Assembly: GCF_008638365.1 (NCBI RefSeq)
Contig: NZ_VWVU01000003.1
Location: forward strand, 310,001-374,000
Source of the DNA: Nocardiopsis quinghaiensis
GTDB taxonomy: Bacteria; Actinomycetota; Actinomycetes; Streptosporangiales; Streptosporangiaceae
DNA: 64,000 bases
Direction of reading: 5' to 3'
The stretch's first letter is position 1. Each line of letters opens with the position of its first letter. The notes under the pieces were generated by a model. The model was not told the origin of the DNA and did not search any database. It saw only the letters and a program-made list of their open reading frames with translations. Position numbers and translations under genes: made by a program. Shown here piece by piece: positions 59,300-64,000 of this stretch.

Positions 59300-60696
59300 G
59301 CCTCCCAGGGGATGTCGGCGGTCAGAACGGTGCCCTCACCCGAGGGGCTGTGTACGGTCAGGGTGCCGTCGACCGCGTCCACGCGGTCCCACAGGCCGTA
59401 CAGGCCCGTACCCGCCTCGGGATCGGCCCCTCCGACGCCGTCGTCGGTGACGGTGAGCCGCAGCAGGTCGCGACCGCGCCGGGTCGGGCGCGGTATCCGC
59501 TCGGCGGCCACGGTGATCCGTGTGGCATCGGCGTGCTTGGCGATGTTGGTGAGCGCCTCACAGGCCACGTAGTAGGCCACCCCCTCGGCCCGCGGTGAGG
59601 GGCGCTCCGGCAGTTCGACGTCGACCCGCACGGGCACCGGGGCGCGTCCGGCGGCCACGGGCAGGGCCGCGCCCAGTCCGTGGTCGGTCAGGACACGGGG
59701 GTGGAGTCCGCGTGCGACCTGGCGCAACTCGTCCATGACCTCCCGGGACTCGTGCTGGGCCTCGGTGATCAGCTCCAGAGCCGTCTCGGGGTCGGTGCTC
59801 ACACGTGAACGGGCCCGGGTCAGGGTCATGGACAGGGCGAGGAGCCGCTGTTGGGCGCCGTCGTGCAGGTCGCGTTCGATGCGGCGCCGCTCGGACTCGG
59901 CGGCGTCGACCATGCGCAGACGGCTGTCCTGGACGTGGACCAGGCGGCGGCGGATGCGCACCTCGGGGGCCTCGAACAGCAGCATGCGGTGCAGCAGGAC
60001 CTCGGTGGCGACGATGACGGGGGCCAGGCGCAGGCCCACGAGGGCGCACAGCGGGCCGACCACGACCAGGACCAGCGGGCCGACCAGATCGCCGGGGGCG
60101 CCCTGGACCAGCACGAACACGATGCCGACCAGAGCGCCGACGGCGGCCGCGCCTCCGCACACCACCAGCACCACCACCACGCCCGCGGCCAGGAGGCCGT
60201 GGGCTCCGGCGACGGTGCTGTAGACGATCGCCGACCAGGCGTCGCGTCCGAGCAGGAACCGCGAGGCGCGCAGGAGTGGGTTGTCCTCGGCCAGGGGGTC
60301 GGGCGGGCTGGTCTCCACGATCCCGAACACGTTGTCCAACCGGTTGCGCTGGACGCGGCAGGCCAGGCGGGCCAGCAGGATCGCGGCGACCGGGAGGGCC
60401 ACCAGGAAGGCGACGGCGTCGACGACCAGTTGGCCGGGCTCACGCCGGGGCACGTCGGGCTGCCAGGGGGCGGTGAGCGCGAAGCCGATCCAGGTGGCCG
60501 AGACGATGAGCATGAACACGGGCACCAGGTAGAACAGGGCCAGGGCCAGGGAGGTCATCAGATGCAGGACCTCGACCAGGCGCACCCGCCAGGTGGCCCC
60601 GTAGGCTTCGGCGACACGGGGCAGGCCGGCGGGGGAGAGCGGGGAAGCCCCGTCCCCGCCTCCGCTCACGCTGTCGTGTGTGCTCTGACCGGTCAC
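59296..60696 (-). CDS. NarL-type sensor histidine kinase (HisKA_3/HATPase)
   Basis: 466 aa from a GTG at 60696. N-terminal membrane region with four to six hydrophobic segments (about 40-240, ALALFYLVPVFMLIVSATWI). The dimerisation/phospho-acceptor helix has His in ERDLHDGAQQRLLALS, followed by the HATPase with ALTNIAKHADATRITV, TDDGVGG and GLYGLWDRVDAVDG. It phosphorylates the response regulator encoded downstream. The sensed signal is probably membrane- or envelope-related, given the absence of a large extracellular domain. Confidence 0.93.
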   Translation of the reverse strand: MTGQSTHDSVSGGGDGASPLSPAGLPRVAEAYGATWRVRLVEVLHLMTSLALALFYLVPVFMLIVSATWIGFALTAPWQPDVPRREPGQLVVDAVAFLVALPVAAILLARLACRVQRNRLDNVFGIVETSPPDPLAEDNPLLRASRFLLGRDAWSAIVYSTVAGAHGLLAAGVVVVLVVCGGAAAVGALVGIVFVLVQGAPGDLVGPLVLVVVGPLCALVGLRLAPVIVATEVLLHRMLLFEAPEVRIRRRLVHVQDSRLRMVDAAESERRRIERDLHDGAQQRLLALSMTLTRARSRVSTDPETALELITEAQHESREVMDELRQVARGLHPRVLTDHGLGAALPVAAGRAPVPVRVDVELPERPSPRAEGVAYYVACEALTNIAKHADATRITVAAERIPRPTRRGRDLLRLTVTDDGVGGADPEAGTGLYGLWDRVDAVDGTLTVHSPSGEGTVLTADIPWEA

Positions 60697-60804
60697 GGAA
60701 CCAATCTAGGTTTGACGGCTCCGGTGACACGAGGCCATCAGCACGTGAAGTGGGAGTAGTACTGGCACTACCGGTACGGCTCCCGAAGGCGGAAGGGGTC
60801 GGGA

Positions 60805-61551
60805 GTGGACGTTGCGGGTGTGGCGGTGCGGCCGGTGCTGGCCGACGTCGGCCGGATCAACATGCTCTTCGCGCTGGAGACGCGGCCTCCCGGTCCCGGG
60901 TGGCTGCCGTTGGGCGGCACGGACGCGGACGCGGTGGGGGTCGGGACACTCTCCGCGGAGGTGGAGCGGGTACGCGGGCGGCTGGCGGAGCTGTCGGGAC
61001 GGCCGGGGACCTCGGTGGAGTGGCGGGTGGCGGCCTCGGTGTTCCACCAGGGGTTGGCCACGCGGCTGCTGTCACCGGTGCTGGCGGCGGCGCTGTGCCA
61101 CGGGGCGCTGCTGGACGCGGCGCGGTTCCACTGGGATCCGAGCCGTGAGGGGCCGGTGGTGCTGCGCACCTCGCAGGAGCGGGCCGGGGAGGTCGCCGGC
61201 GGGACGGCGGAGGTGGCCGACTGGGTCGAGCACACGGTGGTTCTCGGGGTGATGGCGCGCGTCGCGCGAGATCTGGCCGGGGTGGGCAAGGTGGCGCGGG
61301 GGCTGTTGCGCGGCAACACGGCCGCCGCCCTGGCCGGGGCGGTGCGTTCCCTGGGCGTGGGCCGGCCCGCCTGGCGGGAGCGGGCCGAGGAGGTGGCCGG
61401 GGACCTGCTGGGGCGCCCGTCCCTGACCGGGACCGGGGGCTACACGGGAACGGACGCAGCGGGATCGGCGGTGTTCCGGCGCACCACGTGCTGTCTGTAC
61501 TACCGGGTGCCGAACACGGGTTACTGCGGCGACTGCGCGCTGCGGCCCTGA
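60805..61551 (+). CDS. FhuF-like [2Fe-2S] ferric-siderophore reductase family protein
   Basis: 248 aa from a GTG at 60805 after GGAAGGGG. The C-terminus has the FhuF iron-sulfur motif: RRTTCCLYYRVPNTGYCGDC, i.e. C-C-x10-C-x2-C. The N-terminal half is the IucA/FhuF-like helical domain (VEWRVAASVFHQGLATRLLS). Members reduce ferric siderophores in the cytoplasm. No siderophore gene adjoins it, and no full iron box is visible upstream. Divergent from the histidine kinase gene. Confidence 0.85.
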   Translation: MDVAGVAVRPVLADVGRINMLFALETRPPGPGWLPLGGTDADAVGVGTLSAEVERVRGRLAELSGRPGTSVEWRVAASVFHQGLATRLLSPVLAAALCHGALLDAARFHWDPSREGPVVLRTSQERAGEVAGGTAEVADWVEHTVVLGVMARVARDLAGVGKVARGLLRGNTAAALAGAVRSLGVGRPAWRERAEEVAGDLLGRPSLTGTGGYTGTDAAGSAVFRRTTCCLYYRVPNTGYCGDCALRP

Positions 61552-61553
61552 GG

Positions 61554-61739
61554 GTCCGCGGTGACGGATCCGCGCTGCCGTCGGTCCTCCGCCACGGCTG
61601 GGAGGACTGGCTGCTGGCCAACCCCGGCTCACCGGACGCCGACGAGGTCCGGGCCGGGGCCGACCGGCACCGCGAGTTCCGTGTCCGCGGCACCCGGGAG
61701 ACCATCGGTTTCGCCTACCTGTCCCTGATCCGGGTCTGA
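61554..61739 (+). pseudogene. Coding-like fragment after the FhuF-like gene
   Basis: About 60 codons with strong third-position GC (SALPSVLRHGWEDWLLANPG, RVRGTRETIGFAYLSLIRV, stop at 61739). The only upstream start in frame is a GTG at 61488, inside the FhuF iron-sulfur coding region, where the frame is non-coding in character. It may be the C-terminal remnant of a lost gene or a small gene translated by reinitiation. I do not recognise the family. Confidence 0.35.
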
Positions 61740-62132
61740 CCCGCGTGCGACAGCGGACCGAGGGCGGCGGGAAGGACCTGCCAGGAGGAGCCGAAGCGGT
61801 CCCTGGGCCACAGCCGCACTGGCCCTTCCGTGCTCGGCCGCGCGCCCTACGCGTCTTCCCGCCCACGCGGACACGGTCGGGCGCCGAAACTCATCGGCAC
61901 CCGCCTAGGTTTCCTCGCGAGCGGGCCGGCGGGACCGGTGAACAGGGTTGGCACGGTGGCGGAGCAGCCGGTGGTCTTCGCCGGGTGGAGGTTTCCTCCG
62001 AAGAACGCCAGGGACTGACCAGGAGATACGCCAATGCGTCTCAAAATATGAGAATTGAATCTCACAAAGAGAGACATTGGGTGTAGGGTCCAGGGTGTCG
62101 GTACGCCTCGGCGACCTATGAGAGGGCGATCC
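61740..62132. other. Intergenic region upstream of the methyltransferase gene
   Basis: 393 bp without a gene. Most is ordinary GC-rich sequence. Positions about 62030-62080 are conspicuously AT-rich and hold repeated TCTC/GAGA dyads (separate entry). The methyltransferase ribosome site GAGAGGG is at its right end. Confidence 0.5.
62039..62074. promoter_or_regulatory. AT-rich dyad cluster, probable operator/promoter
   Basis: TCTCA-AAATA-TGAGA (62039-62053) is a perfect 5-bp-arm dyad, followed by TCTC (62060-62063) and GAGA (62069-62072) as a second shorter dyad. It is the most AT-rich spot in this region and lies 59-94 bp upstream of the methyltransferase ATG. TTGAAT (62055-62060) and TAGGGT (62084-62089) could be promoter elements with a long, MerR-like spacer. 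Confidence 0.45.
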
Positions 62133-62930
62133 ATGACGCGCTACACCCACGGCCAACATCCGTCGGTCACCAGCTCCTACCGCTGGCGCAACGCGGACAA
62201 CTCCGCCGCCTACGCGCTCGACGAGATGGTCCCCGGCCGCTCCCTGCTGGACGTGGGCTGCGGTCCGGGCAGCATCACCGCCGACCTCGCCCGGCGGGTG
62301 GCCCCCGGGACCGTCACGGCGGTGGACTCCTCGGCCGAGGCGGTCGAGCTGGCCCGCGCCGCCGCCCGGGAGGCCGGAACCGACAACGTCGAGTTCCTGG
62401 TCGGCGACGTCCACGACCTGGACCTGCCCGCGGACACCTTCGACGTCGTCCACGCCCACCAGGTCCTGCAGCACGTGTCCGATCCGGTCCGCGCCCTGTC
62501 CGAGATGCGTCGGGTGGCCAGGCCCGGCGGGGTCGTGGCCGCCTGCGACAGCGACTACTCGGGTATGTACTGGTATCCGCGCCTGCCCGAGCTGGACGCG
62601 TGGATGGACCTCTACCAGCGGATCGCGCGCCGCAACGGCGGCGAACCGGACGCGGGACGGCACATGCCGGCCTGGTTTCGCCAGGCCGGGTTCACCGACG
62701 TCACCTATGTGGCCGAGGTGTGGAGCCACTCCGAGCCCGACCGCCGCGCCTGGTGGGGCGGCATGTGGGCCAGGCGCGTCCTGGAGTCGGACATGGGCCG
62801 CCAGGCCGTCGAGGAGGGCCACGCCACCCGGCAGGAGTTGGAGCGCATCTCGGCGGGCTGGACGGCGTGGAGCCAGGACCCGGACGGGGTGTTCGTGATC
62901 CCGCGCGGCGCGGTCCTGTGCCGGGTCTGA
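62133..62930 (+). CDS. Class I SAM-dependent methyltransferase (UbiE/Methyltransf_11 type)
   Basis: 265 aa from the ATG at 62133, after GAGAGGG. SAM-binding motif I is LLDVGCGPGSITADLA, motif post-I TAVDSSAEAVELA, acidic loop FLVGDVHDLDLP, and motif IV FDVVHAHQVLQHVSDPVRAL with VARPGGVVAA. The C-terminal domain has WWGGMWARRVLESD and a Trp-rich lid. Substrate unknown. Single gene, apparently under an operator-rich promoter. Confidence 0.9.
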   Translation: MTRYTHGQHPSVTSSYRWRNADNSAAYALDEMVPGRSLLDVGCGPGSITADLARRVAPGTVTAVDSSAEAVELARAAAREAGTDNVEFLVGDVHDLDLPADTFDVVHAHQVLQHVSDPVRALSEMRRVARPGGVVAACDSDYSGMYWYPRLPELDAWMDLYQRIARRNGGEPDAGRHMPAWFRQAGFTDVTYVAEVWSHSEPDRRAWWGGMWARRVLESDMGRQAVEEGHATRQELERISAGWTAWSQDPDGVFVIPRGAVLCRV

Positions 62931-63293
62931 GCCGCCGCCCCTCCCCCTCCCGGGCCGCCCTTCCGGGGATGCGGCGGCAGCCACTGCGAGGCCACCGGCT
63001 GACTGGGAGCCCTCTCGGCCCCGTCTCGCGGGCCGCAACGATCGCCCCTCGCGCCGACACGGGATGGGGCACGAGAGTGGCCCCGTGCACCACCCCTCGG
63101 GTTCTGGTAACCGTTGGCGGTCTCTACTCAGCCCCAGGGGACCGTTCACGGCGTCCTTGGGCGGCCCGTCCGTGCTGGACCCGGCCACCCGGGGCGCGGG
63201 AGGCGAACTCCTCGGACCGCGGACGAGGAGGTGGGGGAACAGGGCGCCCATGACGGCGAACAGGTTCGCGCGCAGCCGACGCGGATCCGGACC
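62931..63293. other. Intergenic region between convergent genes
   Basis: 363 bp. I see no supportable gene or RNA. GC-rich with a few weak inverted repeats, for example GGGGC (63065-63069) facing GGCCCC (63078-63083); none looks like a strong terminator. Confidence 0.4.
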
Positions 63294-64000
63294 TCAGGCG
63301 CGGGAGGCGCGGTTCTCGGCCGCGGCGAGGGCCGCTTCGGCGTCGGCGGTGGCCAGCAGGGCGTTGATGTGGGAGCCGGCCAGGGCGCCGGCCGCGGCCG
63401 AAGCGCCCACCTGGGCGGTCAGGTCGGTGGCGTTGCCGGCCACCCACACGCCCGGCACGTCGGTGGTGCCGGCCATGCCGGAGACGAGGCGGCGGCCCAT
63501 GCCGTGGGGCAGGTCCTCCATCGCCAGCCCCAGGCCGTCCAGGCCCTCGGTGCGGGCCCGCATCGTGGTGGCGACGGCGAGGACGCGGCGGGACACGAGC
63601 CGCCCGTCGGCCAGGCGCACGCCTGCGACGCCGCCGTCGTCGGCCTTGACGACCTCCTCCACCGGGGTGTCGACGACGCGGACGTCGCGTGCGCCCAGAC
63701 GTGCCCGGGTGTCCTCGTCCAGCTCGGTGCCGCGGGTGAAGTAGACGAGGTCGTCGGTCAGCTGGCGGAACAGCAGCGCGTGGTGGACCGAGGCGGGGCC
63801 GACCGCGAGGACGCCGATGGGCTCGTCGCGTACCTCCCAGCCGTGGCAGTACGGGCAGTGCACCACACCGCGCCCCCAGTGCTCCGCCAGCCCGGGAATC
63901 TCCGGCAGCACGTCGCGCAGACCGGTCGCCACCAGCAGACGTCGGGCCGACAGCGTTCGACCGTCGGCCAGGGTGACGGTGAAGCGCGGATCGCCCTCGG
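63294..64000 (-). CDS. FAD-dependent thioredoxin reductase-like oxidoreductase, 5' end outside window
   Basis: The C-terminal about 235 residues are visible; the N-terminus lies beyond the right edge. Features: ATGLRDVLPEIPGLAEHWG, the redox-motif region VVHCPYCHGWEVRDEP, an NAD(P)H-binding stretch GVLAVGPASVHHALLFRQL, and the FAD-end motif GVWVAGNATDLTAQVGASAA. The CPYC pair resembles the active-site dithiol of thioredoxin reductases, though related flavoproteins such as HcpA/GliT-type oxidases share it. Role depends on the missing part and neighbours outside the window. Confidence 0.85.
   Translation of the reverse strand, partial: EGDPRFTVTLADGRTLSARRLLVATGLRDVLPEIPGLAEHWGRGVVHCPYCHGWEVRDEPIGVLAVGPASVHHALLFRQLTDDLVYFTRGTELDEDTRARLGARDVRVVDTPVEEVVKADDGGVAGVRLADGRLVSRRVLAVATTMRARTEGLDGLGLAMEDLPHGMGRRLVSGMAGTTDVPGVWVAGNATDLTAQVGASAAAGALAGSHINALLATADAEAALAAAENRASRA

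Noticed and set aside
62931-63293. Structured RNA or riboswitch before the terminal flavoprotein gene
   Set aside because: The region is downstream of both convergent genes, and only weak short inverted repeats are present.
1-64000. CRISPR arrays, tRNA/rRNA genes, insertion sequences or phage genes
   Set aside because: No regularly spaced repeats, cloverleaf-like sequences, transposase motifs or terminal inverted repeats were seen in the read-through.

Overview
The window is chromosomal DNA of a very high-GC actinomycete. Support comes from strongly GC-biased third codon positions, GTG and TTG starts, leaderless-looking starts, and families typical of actinobacteria (SARP/BTAD regulator, WYL regulator, Hanks-type kinase, DUF2000 beside Lrp/AsnC, baeRF-type protein, DtxR repressor). 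A Streptosporangiales or Nocardiopsaceae-like host is my inference only. I see no rRNA or tRNA gene, CRISPR array, prophage or intact insertion sequence.

1-12.5 kb is a nitrate/nitrite assimilation locus in two minus-strand operons. One is nirB-nirD-nnaR-like(HemD/winged helix), followed after 99 bp by a sirohydrochlorin chelatase gene that runs off the left edge. The other is narK-nasC-nasB-like. Each operon is preceded by an array of GTnAC/GAAAC boxes with 11-bp periodicity, the layout of GlnR operators, so transport, nitrate reduction, nitrite reduction and siroheme supply appear co-regulated by nitrogen status. A GAF/PP2C phosphatase and a small membrane protein lie between them.

12.3-20.4 kb holds small regulators and enzymes (glycine-zipper miniprotein, Lrp/AsnC with divergent DUF2000, NUDIX, CGNR regulator with divergent NTF2-like protein, thioesterase, metallophosphoesterase). 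It ends in a complete Mn/Zn-type ABC importer whose start codon sits inside a near-perfect DtxR/MntR-like palindrome; a DtxR-family repressor is encoded unlinked at 38.8-39.5 kb. 20.6-26.7 kb has a membrane Ser/Thr kinase, a large SARP-AAA regulator and an alpha/beta hydrolase. 27.7-31.1 kb has a DnaQ-like exonuclease-BRCT fusion, a baeRF/Vms1-like protein and an AraC-GyrI regulator.

31-40.4 kb carries a hydrolase, MFS exporter, CtaG-like and DUF2243 membrane proteins, MarR, an unrecognised protein behind a perfect 18-bp palindrome, a Tat-exported PhoD phosphatase with a PHO-box-like array, the DtxR repressor and a potassium channel. 40.5-48.7 kb has a frameshifted MetE-like gene, DUF4291, fused aminodeoxychorismate synthase (PabAB), SHOCT protein, sugar porter, HAD hydrolase, biotin synthase and YiaAB. 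48.8-57.6 kb has an FAD oxidase divergent from DDAH, a decaying DrrAB-type transporter followed by an IMPase remnant, RidA, WYL regulator, GNAT-like protein, Gfo/Idh/MocA dehydrogenase and DUF3052-like protein. 57.6-64 kb has a DUF4097 protein beside a NarL-type two-component pair, an FhuF-like protein, a methyltransferase and a partial thioredoxin-reductase-like flavoprotein.

Nothing amounts to a clearly new multi-gene system. The most interesting signals are regulatory (paired GlnR-type operators, a metal operator over a probable leaderless start, an orphan 18-bp palindrome) and evolutionary (several independent patches of gene decay).
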